Below, one piece after another: positions 33,839 to 42,196 of a stretch of 46,247 nucleotides of DNA. Location of the stretch: assembly GCF_023699475.1 (NCBI RefSeq), contig NZ_JALXFV010000005.1, forward strand, positions 293,483 to 339,729, written 5' to 3'. A program made the position numbers and the translations under genes. The notes beneath the pieces were generated by a model. That model did not search any database. It had not been told where the DNA came from and saw only the letters and a program-made list of their open reading frames with translations. Position 1 is the first letter of the stretch. Each line of letters opens with the position of its first letter. This stretch comes from Halomarina rubra. Its GTDB lineage: Archaea; Halobacteriota; Halobacteria; Halobacteriales; Haloarculaceae.

Positions 33839-33860
33839 TGTCGGTTCCTGCGACGCGACG

Positions 33861-33870
33861 GGAATAACCT
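33861..33870 (-). promoter_or_regulatory. TATA box of the helicase gene
   Basis: AGGTTATTCC on the minus strand, about 27 bases before the GTG at 33838. It lies inside the alternative longer reading frame, supporting the shorter start. Confidence 0.5.
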
Positions 33871-33911
33871 CACCGGTCACGGCACGGTCCGCGCCGCCGA
33901 CCGGTGGCGAC

Positions 33912-34124
33912 TCAGTCCCCGGACAGCGCCTCGACGTCGCTCGCGGTCACGTCTCGGTCCTCGGGGAGACGGTCGATACAGTCGAAACAGAGGAAGTACT
34001 CCGACCCGTCGGCGAGTTCGAGCGCCAACCCCTCGCTGGGGCCGGGGTCGAACGTCCAGAGGTTGGCGATGCCGCCGGCGACCCGCACGCGCCGCCCACA
34101 GCCGTCGCACGTCTGTTTTCCCAT
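33912..34124 (-). CDS. Small zinc-finger protein (DUF7561 type)
   Basis: A 70-residue protein starting MGKQTCDGCGRRVRVAGG. Two CxxC knuckles, C6-x2-C9 (TCDGCG) and C46-x2-C49 (FLCFDC), should bind one zinc. The middle GIANLWTFDPGPSEG is characteristic of a haloarchaeal family I recall as DUF7561; function unknown. A TATA-like CTGATTAGC at 34145-34153 is 26 bases upstream, fitting a leaderless start. Confidence 0.8.
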   Translation of the reverse strand: MGKQTCDGCGRRVRVAGGIANLWTFDPGPSEGLALELADGSEYFLCFDCIDRLPEDRDVTASDVEALSGD

Positions 34125-34144
34125 ACCGACGACAGGCGGCGGGC

Positions 34145-34153
34145 GCTAATCAG
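34145..34153 (-). promoter_or_regulatory. TATA-like box of the small zinc-finger gene
   Basis: CTGATTAGC on the minus strand, about 26 bases before the ATG. Confidence 0.5.
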
Positions 34154-34160
34154 TGGTCGG

Positions 34161-34504
34161 TCAAGTGAGCGTTTGAGCCTACGGCATCTGTTTATGAGTA
34201 CCCCGCAAACGGTTAGTCGCCGGTCGAGGCCCGGACCCGACCCCCCGGACCACGGCCGTCCCGGTCCCCCGACCCCGTCCCCGCCCGACGCCCGCCGTGC
34301 CCCCCTCGCGACGGGCGTCCCCTCCGGCGGCCCCTCGCCGCCACCCCTCCAGTCCCCCCTCACAGGTGGGCCCCCTCCTCTCGACGACCGACCGCCGAGC
34401 AGTCGCCGGGGCTCGGTCACCGACCACAGACCACTGTCGCCCCCAGGTCGTCGCGCCAGTACGGCCGTCCACCGGACGCCACCGACCGTCAAACGCGCGT
34501 TTGA
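34161..34504. other. C-rich non-coding segment bracketed by TCAA-N8-TTGA elements
   Basis: The 421-base gap 34125-34545 is the longest without a gene. TCAAGTGAGCGTTTGA (34161-34176) and the perfect palindrome TCAAACGCGCGTTTGA (34489-34504) share the right half GCGTTTGA plus the flanking GCCT. Between them lies strongly C-biased DNA whose minus strand has five closely spaced runs of three or more G (about 34258-34285), enough for a G-quadruplex. A TATA-like TGTTTATGA at 34188-34196 could start a transcript near 34218 leading into the Beta_propel gene. No convincing protein is encoded in any frame. Confidence 0.55.
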
Positions 34505-34545
34505 GCCTTCACAACGAGTAGGGTGGTCGACGGTGAGTGAGGAGT

Positions 34546-36468
34546 ATGCGTTCCCGAACGACCGCCCTGCTCGCCGTCGTGCTCGTGGTCTCGACGGTGG
34601 GCGTCGCCGCCTTCGTCGGGCCCGAACTGCTCCCCGACGACGCGACCGACGACGACGAACCGCTCTCGATGGTCACCTCCGACTCCGCCGAGTCCTACGC
34701 CGCCTACCTCGCCGACAGCGCCGAGCACGGCGGCTACTACGGTGGGCGGGCCGACGTAGCGTTCCAAGCTAGCACCGGCGACGCCGCCGAGACCGGCGGG
34801 GCCGCCGGGACCGCCGTCGCGGCCGCCACCGAGAGCGCGGCGAGCGCCGACGGCGCGGCCAGCGGCGGCGCGCCCGAGCACTCCTCGACGAACGTCCAGA
34901 TCGAGGGCATCGACGAGGCGGACGTCATCAAGACCGACGGCAAGCATATCTACTACGCCGGGACGCGCGCCGACGCGACGCAGGTCATCGCGGCGCTACC
35001 AGCCGACTCGCCGGCCCACGTCGCCAGCGTCCCCGAGGGTGGGCAGCTGTTCCTGGTCAACGACACGCTCGTCGTCCTCGGTCACGACCACGTGACGGGC
35101 TACGACGTGAGCGACCCCGAGAACCCCGTCGAACGGTGGGACCGCACCCTGGAGGCGGGCATCCGCACCTCCCGGTTGAGCGACGGGACGCTCTACCTCG
35201 TGCTCTCGACGGCCCCGCAGGCGTGTCCCGTCGAACCCGTCGAGGGGGCCGACGTGGCCTGTACCGACGTCTACCACCCGAGCGAACCGATGCCGGTCTC
35301 GGCGACCTACACCGTCGCGACGCTCGACCCCCACGACGGGTCGCTGGGCGACCGCGTCTCGTTCGTCGGCACCTACGACTCCGTCGTCTCGATGTCCGAG
35401 AACGCGCTGTACGTCACCTACACCGAGCGGACGAACCCCCGCGAGGCGATGCTCTCGTACCTGCTGAGCGACGGCCGCTCCGAACTCCCCGACAGCGTCG
35501 TCGAGCGACTGGAGGAGGTCCAGAGCTACGACCTCTCGTCGCAGGCGGAGGCTGCCGAGGTGCAGGCCACCCTGAACGGCTGGTTCCGCTCGCTCCCGGA
35601 CGACGAACGCCGTGACCGTCAGGAAGCCGTCTACGAGGGGTACGAACGGTACCTCGACGACCGCAAACGCTCGCTGACGACCACCCACCTCGTCCGCGTC
35701 TCGACCGACGACCTCGCCGTCGAGGCGACCGGGTCGGTCCCCGGCGAACCGCTCGACCAGTTCTCCATCGACGAACACGACGGCCACCTCCGCATCGCCA
35801 CGACGGTCGGCGGGTGGAGCGCCGAGTCCGAGAACGACCTCTACGTCCTCGACAGCGAGTCCCTCGACGTGACCGGCGAGACCACCGGGATGGGCGAGAA
35901 CGAGCGCATCTACAGCGTCCGGTTCGACGGCGACCGCGGCTACATCGTCACGTTCCGGCGCATCGACCCGTACCACGTGCTCGACCTCTCCGACCCACAG
36001 AACCCGACCGTCGAGGGCGAGTTGAAACTGCCCGGCGTCTCGACGTACCTCCACCCACTGGGTGAGGACCGCGTCCTCGGCGTCGGCGAGGAGGACGGCC
36101 AGGTGAAACTCGTCGTCTTCGACTCCAGCGACCCGACGAACCCGACCATCGCCCACGGGACGGTCCTCGACGCCCGCTGGTCGGAGGCGGCCCACGACCA
36201 CCACGCCTTCCTGCTCGACGCCCGCAACGAGGTGTTCTTCCTGCCGACGGAGCACGGCGGGCAGGTGTTCGACTACTCGCTCGACCGCGTGGCCGAGGTC
36301 GACGTCGACCGGCCGCGCCGGGCGGTGTACATCGGCGAGCACCTCTACGTCGCCGGCCAGTCCGAACTCGTCGTCGTCGACCAGGGCAACTGGACCGAGG
36401 TGGCCCGCCTCGACCTGCCGAACGACGGCTACCGCTACGAAGCGGTGCCGACGAACGACGGCCGCTGA
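34546..36468 (+). CDS. Exported Beta_propel domain protein
   Basis: A 640-residue protein with an N-terminal signal or anchor helix (MRSRTTALLAVVLVVSTVGVAAF, part of 1-24) and then an acidic, Ala/Gly-rich tether. The core starts with STNVQIEGIDEADVIKTDG, the defining opening of the Beta_propel family (PF09826), and continues with blades such as TYLHPLGEDRVLGVG and LVVFDSSDPTNP. Start: ATG 34546 with GAGGAG four bases upstream; a GTG three codons earlier is the alternative. No TATA box sits at leaderless distance, so this mRNA probably has a real leader. Function unknown; relatives are extracellular. Confidence 0.9.
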   Translation: MRSRTTALLAVVLVVSTVGVAAFVGPELLPDDATDDDEPLSMVTSDSAESYAAYLADSAEHGGYYGGRADVAFQASTGDAAETGGAAGTAVAAATESAASADGAASGGAPEHSSTNVQIEGIDEADVIKTDGKHIYYAGTRADATQVIAALPADSPAHVASVPEGGQLFLVNDTLVVLGHDHVTGYDVSDPENPVERWDRTLEAGIRTSRLSDGTLYLVLSTAPQACPVEPVEGADVACTDVYHPSEPMPVSATYTVATLDPHDGSLGDRVSFVGTYDSVVSMSENALYVTYTERTNPREAMLSYLLSDGRSELPDSVVERLEEVQSYDLSSQAEAAEVQATLNGWFRSLPDDERRDRQEAVYEGYERYLDDRKRSLTTTHLVRVSTDDLAVEATGSVPGEPLDQFSIDEHDGHLRIATTVGGWSAESENDLYVLDSESLDVTGETTGMGENERIYSVRFDGDRGYIVTFRRIDPYHVLDLSDPQNPTVEGELKLPGVSTYLHPLGEDRVLGVGEEDGQVKLVVFDSSDPTNPTIAHGTVLDARWSEAAHDHHAFLLDARNEVFFLPTEHGGQVFDYSLDRVAEVDVDRPRRAVYIGEHLYVAGQSELVVVDQGNWTEVARLDLPNDGYRYEAVPTNDGR

Positions 36469-36546
36469 CCCAGTTCGGCGCGACTGTCAACGGTCCGGAC
36501 TGGTCGATATCTTCGGACGACCGTCGTTAATTTCACAGAACTGAGG

Positions 36547-36555
36547 TTATAAATA
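36547..36555 (+). promoter_or_regulatory. TATA box of the M14 peptidase gene
   Basis: TTATAAATA is the clearest TATA box in the window. Transcription would start near 36577, giving a leader of about 40 bases before ATG 36617. Confidence 0.75.
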
Positions 36556-36616
36556 GGTTGATTGCAGAGACGTGAGAACAGCGGTCGTCTCCACGGACAG
36601 TGGTGACAGACAACAC

Positions 36617-38077
36617 ATGAGACGACGACAGTTCCTCACGACGACCGGTCTCGCGGTGGCGGCCTGTGGGTTGCCCACCGTCGCGGCACAGGACGACGAG
36701 ATTCCGAACCCGAACGCGTATCTCACGAACAGACAGCTCTACCAGCAGCTCCGACTGTTGAACCGCAGCGACCTCGTCGACCTCCGGCGCATCGGGCGGT
36801 CGGCCGGGCTGGGCGACCCCCTCTGGGAGGTGACGGTCGGGGAGGGCGAGACGAACGTCCACCTCATCACCCAGATCCACGGCGACGAACCCGCGGGCAC
36901 CGACGCCATCGTGAAGCTGCTGGGCCAGATGGTCGCCGAACCGGACCGCTACGAAGACGTGCTGGCGAACCTCACCATCACCGTCGTCCCGCGGGTCAAC
37001 CCCGATGGCGCGATGTTCGGTTGGGACGCAGACGAGGACGGCGACGAGGACCGCATCACCCGCCGCCAGAACACCCAGCCGTGGGACGACCGTGACTCCC
37101 GGTACGAGCCGTACTACCACTACGCCGAGAGCGGCACCGACGACCTACCCGCGCCCGACCCGCCCTCTGGCTACGACATGAACCGCGACTTCAACATCCG
37201 GACCGACCTCGGAGGCGGCCCGGGCGAGGGCGACGGAAGCGAGAACGGGAAGGGGAAGGGCAACGGGATGGGGAAGGGCCAGACCAACGGCAACGCGCCC
37301 GCAGAGTACCTTCCCGAGGAGTGGTGGACCGGCTACGAGGACGACGGCGAGACGCGCTACCGACTCGACATGCCCTACGAGGGGTACACCTTGCAGGCGA
37401 GTGGGCTGCGACTGGCCCCCGAGGTCCGAGCGGTCACCGAGTCGTTCCTGCGTGCGGACCCCGACTACGCCATCACCCACCACCACCAGGGCATCCCGTC
37501 GGTGCCCGACACCGACCCGCTCGAACCCTCCATCATGAGCGTCATGGCGGCGTTCGGCCCCGACTACCTCGAACAGGCTCCGTTCTACGACGGCGAGAGC
37601 CCCGTCGAGGACAACGTCAACCCGTTCATCGACCAGGCGACCAGCGACCGGTCGCTGCGGCTCAACCGACTTGTCGCCGACCGACTCGCCGAAGAGACGG
37701 GGCCGTGGGACGAGTTCGACACCGTCACGCGCTACGGCTACACGACGCTGTGGGGGTCGTACCTCGACTCGCTGTGCCCACAGACGAACGCCGCGGGGAT
37801 GCTGTACGAGATTTCGGGACAGTCCGACGCCGTCGGCTCGCGCGCCTACGGGCTGAAGGTCGAGGCGTCGCGCGTCGGCTTCGAGGAGACGTTCCTCGAA
37901 CTGGCGACCGACCCCGAACTGTCGTCGGTCGACGCCGGGAGCTACTTCGACCTCCCGCTGGCCGGCGACGACTACCCCGTCGACGACCCCGAAGGGACCG
38001 GCCGGGCGGCCGCTCGCGGTCGTTTCCGGTCGCGGGCGACCGCCCCGGTCCGCGACGACTACGCCAGACAGGTCTGA
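36617..38077 (+). CDS. Tat-exported M14 family zinc carboxypeptidase
   Basis: A 486-residue protein with a Tat signal (MRRRQFLTTTGLAVAACGLP). Zinc and catalytic residues of the M14 fold are visible: HGDE (H88 and E91), NR at 189-190 in GYDMNRDFN, the third ligand among H288-H290 (THHHQG), and the catalytic Glu E398 in LYEISGQ. It should remove C-terminal residues from peptides outside the cell. A Gly/Asn/Lys-rich insert of about 28 residues (199-227), basic in an otherwise acidic protein, interrupts the domain after the substrate-binding Arg. The product could feed peptide importers. Confidence 0.88.
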   Translation: MRRRQFLTTTGLAVAACGLPTVAAQDDEIPNPNAYLTNRQLYQQLRLLNRSDLVDLRRIGRSAGLGDPLWEVTVGEGETNVHLITQIHGDEPAGTDAIVKLLGQMVAEPDRYEDVLANLTITVVPRVNPDGAMFGWDADEDGDEDRITRRQNTQPWDDRDSRYEPYYHYAESGTDDLPAPDPPSGYDMNRDFNIRTDLGGGPGEGDGSENGKGKGNGMGKGQTNGNAPAEYLPEEWWTGYEDDGETRYRLDMPYEGYTLQASGLRLAPEVRAVTESFLRADPDYAITHHHQGIPSVPDTDPLEPSIMSVMAAFGPDYLEQAPFYDGESPVEDNVNPFIDQATSDRSLRLNRLVADRLAEETGPWDEFDTVTRYGYTTLWGSYLDSLCPQTNAAGMLYEISGQSDAVGSRAYGLKVEASRVGFEETFLELATDPELSSVDAGSYFDLPLAGDDYPVDDPEGTGRAAARGRFRSRATAPVRDDYARQV

Positions 38078-38161
38078 GCCGACGGGCGTTCGGAGGGGAC
38101 CGCCCCGCTCGCCGACCGCCGGGAGGCCCAGCGTTAAGCGGCTTCCGCGCGTAGCTCTCCC

Positions 38162-39100
38162 ATGCGAGTTCTCGTCACCGGTGCGACCGGGTTCGTCGGG
38201 AGCCGACTCGTCCCGGCGCTGGTCGAGGCCGGCCACGACGTCGTCGCGCTGGTGCGCACGCCCGGCGAGTACGACGCCCCGACGGGCGTCACGGTGAAAC
38301 AGGGCGACCTGCTGGAGGTCGGGAGCTTCGAACACGCGCTCGCCGACGTGGAGGCGGCGTACTACCTGGTCCACTCGATGCAGGCCGGCGCGGAGTTCGA
38401 AGAGCGCGACCGACTGGCCGCCCGTCACTTCACCGACGCGGCCGACGAGGCGGGCCTCTCACGGGTCGTCTACCTCAGCGGTCTGGGCGACGACCGCGAC
38501 CGTCTCTCGAAACACCTGAAGTCACGCCGGGAGGTCGAACGTATCCTCGCGGACGGCGAGGCCGACGTGACCGTCCTCCGGGCGGCCATCATCGTCGGCG
38601 ACGGCTCGGCGAGCTTCGACATCGTCCGGCAGTTAGCCGAGCGCCTACCGGTGATGGTGACCCCGCGGTGGGTCGACACCGACTGTCAGCCCATCGCCAT
38701 CGACGACGTGGTGGCGTACCTCGTCGGCGTCCTCGACGCGCCCGCGACGGCGGGCAACACCTACCAGATCGGCGGCCCGGAGGTGCTGACCTACCGCGAA
38801 CTCATCGAACGCACGGCCGAGGTGGCGACGGGCCGCCGGCCGCTGGTCGTACCGGTGCCGGTGCTCACCCCCCGGCTGTCGTCGTACTGGCTGGCGCTGA
38901 CGACCGACGCGGAGATGAGCGTCGCCGGCCCGCTGGTCGACGGGATGCACAACCCCGTCGTCGTCGACGACACGCGCATCCGGACGGTCGTCGACGTCGA
39001 CCCGACGTCGTTCGACGAGGCGGTTCGACGCGCGCTCGGGGCGACGCCGGACGACGACGACCACCGAACCGCACCCGCAGAGCCGCGGGGCACTCACTGA
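38162..39100 (+). CDS. NAD(P)-binding atypical SDR protein
   Basis: A 312-residue Rossmann-fold protein. The N-terminal glycine motif is VTGATGFVGSRL (about 4-15). The active site lacks the standard YxxxK; instead HLKSRREVERIL occupies that place, as in NmrA/NDUFA9-like atypical SDRs. Strand YYLVHSMQAG and the TPRWVDTDCQPIAIDDV block are typical of this subgroup. It may act in quinone/lipid metabolism or as a redox sensor. The next gene starts directly after its stop, so the two probably work together at the membrane. Confidence 0.88.
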   Translation: MRVLVTGATGFVGSRLVPALVEAGHDVVALVRTPGEYDAPTGVTVKQGDLLEVGSFEHALADVEAAYYLVHSMQAGAEFEERDRLAARHFTDAADEAGLSRVVYLSGLGDDRDRLSKHLKSRREVERILADGEADVTVLRAAIIVGDGSASFDIVRQLAERLPVMVTPRWVDTDCQPIAIDDVVAYLVGVLDAPATAGNTYQIGGPEVLTYRELIERTAEVATGRRPLVVPVPVLTPRLSSYWLALTTDAEMSVAGPLVDGMHNPVVVDDTRIRTVVDVDPTSFDEAVRRALGATPDDDDHRTAPAEPRGTH

Positions 39101-39847
39101 ATGGCGAAGGTCGAGTTCGGCGAGACGTGGGTGTACGAGTCCATCGTCTCGGCGCTCCCCGGCGTCGACGTCTCGAAGCCCCTCGCCATCGCCATCCAGC
39201 TCGTCGCCTTCCAGGTCGGCGTCACGCTCGTCTGGTGGGTCTACGAGTTCCCGACGGAGACGCTGCTGGCGGGGACGGCCGCCGTCGTCGTCGCAACGCT
39301 CGGGAGCATCGAGATGCTGCGTATCTCGCGGCTCGTCCGGGCCGAGCGCCTGCCCGACTCCTACGGGCGACTGCTGTTCGGCTCCAGCATCGAGGTCGTG
39401 TTGGCGGTGCTGGCGTTCGTCGCGCTCGTCACCTACCTGTTCACGACGGGGACGAGCGACGCCCCCTCGCTGCTCGAACGACTGTTCGGTGAGGAGCCAC
39501 CCGTCGTCGCCGTCTACCTGACGCTGCTCGTGCTCTGGGACGTCTGTTACCGCATCGGGACGGCGTGGTGGGCCGCCGTCGTCGCGCTGTGGCGCTCGGT
39601 GCGGTTCCGCTTCGACGAACCGACCGCGCGGGCGCTCCGACGGGCGGACCTGGAGGTCGTCGCGTTCTCGACGGCGCAGTTGATACTCGTCCCGTTCGTC
39701 CGGGACCAGCCGGTCATCGTCGCCGTCATCGTCGGCCACGTCGTCGCCGTCTGGGTGGTCGCGGGGCTGTCGGTGGCGCTGGTGACCGCGAGGGCAGAGA
39801 CCGCCGACGGGGCGACGGCCGACGCGAACGCTGCCGCTCGGGAGTGA
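39101..39847 (+). CDS. Haloarchaeal membrane protein, unknown function
   Basis: A 248-residue protein with about five or six membrane helices (near 28-47, 54-70, 96-113, 132-150, 195-212 and 215-232). A charged cytoplasmic loop (SVRFRFDEPTARALRRADLE, about 166-185) separates helices four and five. I do not recognise the family. The ATG is adjacent to the stop of the NAD(P)-binding gene, so a shared transcript is likely. Confidence 0.75.
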   Translation: MAKVEFGETWVYESIVSALPGVDVSKPLAIAIQLVAFQVGVTLVWWVYEFPTETLLAGTAAVVVATLGSIEMLRISRLVRAERLPDSYGRLLFGSSIEVVLAVLAFVALVTYLFTTGTSDAPSLLERLFGEEPPVVAVYLTLLVLWDVCYRIGTAWWAAVVALWRSVRFRFDEPTARALRRADLEVVAFSTAQLILVPFVRDQPVIVAVIVGHVVAVWVVAGLSVALVTARAETADGATADANAAARE

Positions 39848-39870
39848 GTTAACGAGAGAAGCGATTCCGG

Positions 39871-40044
39871 CTACTGTGACTTCATCTGCTTGAACTGGTC
39901 GAGCAGGGCCTCGGCGGACTCACCGGAGTCGTACTCCAGTTTGCCACGGTACTCGACGCGCTCGTCGTCGAAGTCCGTGTCGACGGCGGCCGCTTTCGCC
40001 TCACGGCGCTCGTGCTCGTCTTCGTCATAGGCTCCCATTGACAT
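39871..40044 (-). CDS. DUF5786 family protein
   Basis: A 57-residue protein, MSMGAYDEDEHERREAKA... ending LLDQFKQMKSQ. The early GAYDEDEHERR and central EYRGKLEYDSGESAEALLDQF blocks match the haloarchaeal DUF5786 family as I recall it. Very acidic with a helical end. Function unknown. It has its own promoter with an inverted repeat. Confidence 0.85.
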   Translation of the reverse strand: MSMGAYDEDEHERREAKAAAVDTDFDDERVEYRGKLEYDSGESAEALLDQFKQMKSQ

Positions 40045-40064
40045 GGTATACCTACCCTAGCGAA

Positions 40065-40079
40065 CTATTGATTATCAAT
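40065..40079 (-). promoter_or_regulatory. Promoter and inverted repeat of the DUF5786 gene
   Basis: ATTGA-TTA-TCAAT at 40067-40079 is an inverted repeat that overlaps the AT-rich promoter core 25-30 bases before the ATG. A repressor bound there would block TBP. Confidence 0.55.
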
Positions 40080-40112
40080 GTAACGGATAATTTCGACAGA
40101 TACCCCGAAGTG

Positions 40113-40153
40113 TTAATTTCGACTGCACGATGTCGGTGGTCGGTGTACCGACC
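40113..40153 (+). promoter_or_regulatory. Promoter and palindrome upstream of the DUF5784 gene
   Basis: TTAATTT at 40113-40119 would direct transcription from about 40142. The inverted repeat GGTCGGT-GT-ACCGACC at 40138-40153 falls on that start, so it is either an operator or a 5' leader hairpin. The leader to the GTG at 40211 would be about 70 bases. Confidence 0.5.
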
Positions 40154-40210
40154 TGTCCACCGCGAGCGCGGTCGTAACTGCTATCCGCCCACCGAGTCGA
40201 CTCCGAGGTA

Positions 40211-41260
40211 GTGGCAGGCCCCTTGCGATTCCGGCGGTCGAACGAGGCGTGGTCCGAGCGACGGGTCCGGCGGGCGCTGCTCCGACCGCTCGACGACCGG
40301 TTCGGGGCGACGCTCGGCGAGACCCGTGCGCCCGCACCCGACCGGTTCTCGAGCGTTCGCATCGACATGGACAACGGCGACTTCGCGCTGTTCGCGTGGT
40401 ACAACGAGGACGGCGAGCGACCCGCCGCCTACTGGCTGGGCAACACCGAGACCCCCGAGACGCTGTGGCGCACCGACAAGGTCGGCTGGGACGACGCCCC
40501 CTACGGCGTCGCCCGGTGGGCCCAGCGCGAACTGCTCGCCGACCTCACCGACCAGGACCCGTGGCTCGCCGCCCACGAGCACCTCGCGTGGTACTTCCTC
40601 CCCGTCTTCTTCTCGAAGGACGGCCGCGAGAGCACCCGTTCGTTCTTCAGAGACTACGCCGCGGGCTTCCCCGACGGCGACCGCGAGCGCGTCCTGAGCT
40701 TCTACGAGTCGCTGTTCGCGTCGGGCGACCTCGACCCGTTTCGGGAGGTGATGGCGGGGAAACTCGGCACCAGCCCACAGGTCGACGTCGTCCGGATGGG
40801 CGCGGCGATGGCGGAGTTCCACGCCGCGAAACTGCTCGCGGAGTCGGGCAACGAGTTCGTCCCCGAGATCGACCTCGACAGCGGCCACGCGCTCGACTTC
40901 GTCGTCGGCGAGGGCGTCCGCGACACCCCCAGACGGAGCCTCCCCCGTCGCGGCGACACGCTCGTCGAGGTCACCCGCCCGCGACCGCCCTCTCACCGGG
41001 TCGCGGACACCCCCATCGCCGCGCTGAAGGCGACGGCGAGCGCGAAGACCGACGACCAGCTCGACGCCCACCCGAACGCACTGTTGTGTATCGACTGCTC
41101 GTCGTTCCAGGACGACCAGTGGAACGCCATCCGCGCGGAGAAACCCCCGGTCGCCCACACCCCCGCCATCGTCTACCGGATGCGCCCAAACGGCTCGGTC
41201 GAAGCCTACCGCCACGGCGACTCTCCCGTCGACCTGAGCGGTGCAGTCCGCTGGGTCTGA
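40211..41260 (+). CDS. DUF5784 family protein
   Basis: A 349-residue soluble protein with a GTG start (reads MAGPLRFRRSNEAW). The N-terminal block PLRFRRS..W, the RIDMDNGDFALFAW strand and the YWLGNTETPETLWRTDK region match a haloarchaeal family I recall as DUF5784. The C-terminal half includes a CIDCSS pair and several basic patches. No catalytic motif is visible. It stands alone with its own promoter region. Confidence 0.85.
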   Translation: MAGPLRFRRSNEAWSERRVRRALLRPLDDRFGATLGETRAPAPDRFSSVRIDMDNGDFALFAWYNEDGERPAAYWLGNTETPETLWRTDKVGWDDAPYGVARWAQRELLADLTDQDPWLAAHEHLAWYFLPVFFSKDGRESTRSFFRDYAAGFPDGDRERVLSFYESLFASGDLDPFREVMAGKLGTSPQVDVVRMGAAMAEFHAAKLLAESGNEFVPEIDLDSGHALDFVVGEGVRDTPRRSLPRRGDTLVEVTRPRPPSHRVADTPIAALKATASAKTDDQLDAHPNALLCIDCSSFQDDQWNAIRAEKPPVAHTPAIVYRMRPNGSVEAYRHGDSPVDLSGAVRWV

Positions 41261-41287
41261 ACCCGTCTCGTGCTCGTCGCTCGCGGC

Positions 41288-41506
41288 TCAGAGGTTGAGT
41301 TCGACGACGGTCACCGTCGCGCAGTCCGGACAGCGCAGGTGGTACCGGAGGTGACCCGAGTGGGGTGCGCGGTCGACGCGTGTCCCCCACTCGCCGCGCA
41401 ACAACCCGTCGGCGAACCCGCAGTCACAGGCCACCACCGTCCGCTCCAGTCGGTCGCTCAGTACCCGTCCGCCGCGCTCGTGAGAGTCGGCTAACCCGTG
41501 CGACAT
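41288..41506 (-). CDS. Small zinc-binding protein
   Basis: A 72-residue protein starting MSHGLADSHERGG at ATG 41504-41506. It has CDCG near residues 28-31 and CPDC near 60-63 with a His-rich strand (HSGHLRYHLRC) between, so it likely binds one zinc as a rubredoxin-like knuckle. Function unknown; frame extension upstream is not supported. Confidence 0.7.
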   Translation of the reverse strand: MSHGLADSHERGGRVLSDRLERTVVACDCGFADGLLRGEWGTRVDRAPHSGHLRYHLRCPDCATVTVVELNL

Positions 41507-41701
41507 ACTGTCCCTTGCTAACACAGCACAATAACTCCGTCGCCTGTCCACCGACAGAATGAGCGTCTACCGGTGAGGAGTGTCGTTCTCGCCGACACCC
41601 GACGAAGCGGTCGCTGGGCGGGCGGGCGTCACCGCAGAAACGAGACCCCGACGACTGGGACCGGAGGGGCCTCGGATGCCGTCAGGTCGTCGTCGGCCCG
41701 T
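41507..41701. other. Gap between the small zinc protein and DUF5789 gene
   Basis: Nothing supportable: no conserved frame, strong hairpin or repeat. The AT content rises slightly near 41518-41535, which fits the promoter of the minus-strand zinc protein. Confidence 0.4.
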
Positions 41702-42016
41702 TCAGAAGCTCACCGGGTCGGGACCGTTCTCGCCCATCGCCGTCGGGTCGCGGTCGGAGTAGAACTTCCGTCCGATAGCCTTGCTCGACACCGTCCCGTA
41801 CAGCGCGAGGCGGGCGGACTCGGCGTCCTCGAACGTCGTCGTGCCGAGCGGGGCGAGCGCCTCTTCGACCGTCTCCGACCCGTTCGGCAGGTCGAGCACC
41901 ATGTCGCCGTGCTCCTCGATGAGGTCCTGCGCGGTCGCAGGGTAGCTGTGTGCGTCGAACCGGTCGGTCGCGTCTGTGAACGGACCCATACAGCCACCCA
42001 CCACGAGGTCCTTCAT
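41702..42016 (-). CDS. DUF5789 family protein
   Basis: A 104-residue acidic protein. The core HSYPATAQDLIEEHGDMVLDLPNG, with ETVEEALAPLG and a late GRKFYSDRDP, matches haloarchaeal DUF5789 proteins. These appear as small helical proteins of unknown function. The first ATG (42016) gives nine extra residues before MGPFTDA; AT-rich sequence 25-30 bases upstream supports it. The internal ATG at residue 10 is the alternative. Confidence 0.8.
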   Translation of the reverse strand: MKDLVVGGCMGPFTDATDRFDAHSYPATAQDLIEEHGDMVLDLPNGSETVEEALAPLGTTTFEDAESARLALYGTVSSKAIGRKFYSDRDPTAMGENGPDPVSF

Positions 42017-42145
42017 AAACGTTCACTATAATTCATAATCGATTGTATTAGGACGTTGAAGGGGCACGCTGAAGTACCCCCTTCGGTGACCCCCGCGACG
42101 CTCCCGGGCCACGGTGCTCTCCAGCCAGGCACTCCCCGACCTCTC

Positions 42146-42188
42146 GTCGCTCCGCCGAGTCGGTGGCGTGAAGGCGTCGCTCCGCCGA
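42146..42188 (+). repeat. Short direct repeat upstream of the PHP gene
   Basis: GTCGCTCCGCCGA occurs at 42146-42158 and 42176-42188, a 30-base period, ending eight bases before the PHP start codon. Confidence 0.6.
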
Positions 42189-42196
42189 CTCCGTGC

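Noticed and set aside
34194-34772. Pro/Arg-rich plus-strand frame through the C-rich gap
   Set aside because: Its composition just reflects C-rich DNA, and it overlaps the better-supported Beta_propel start in another frame.
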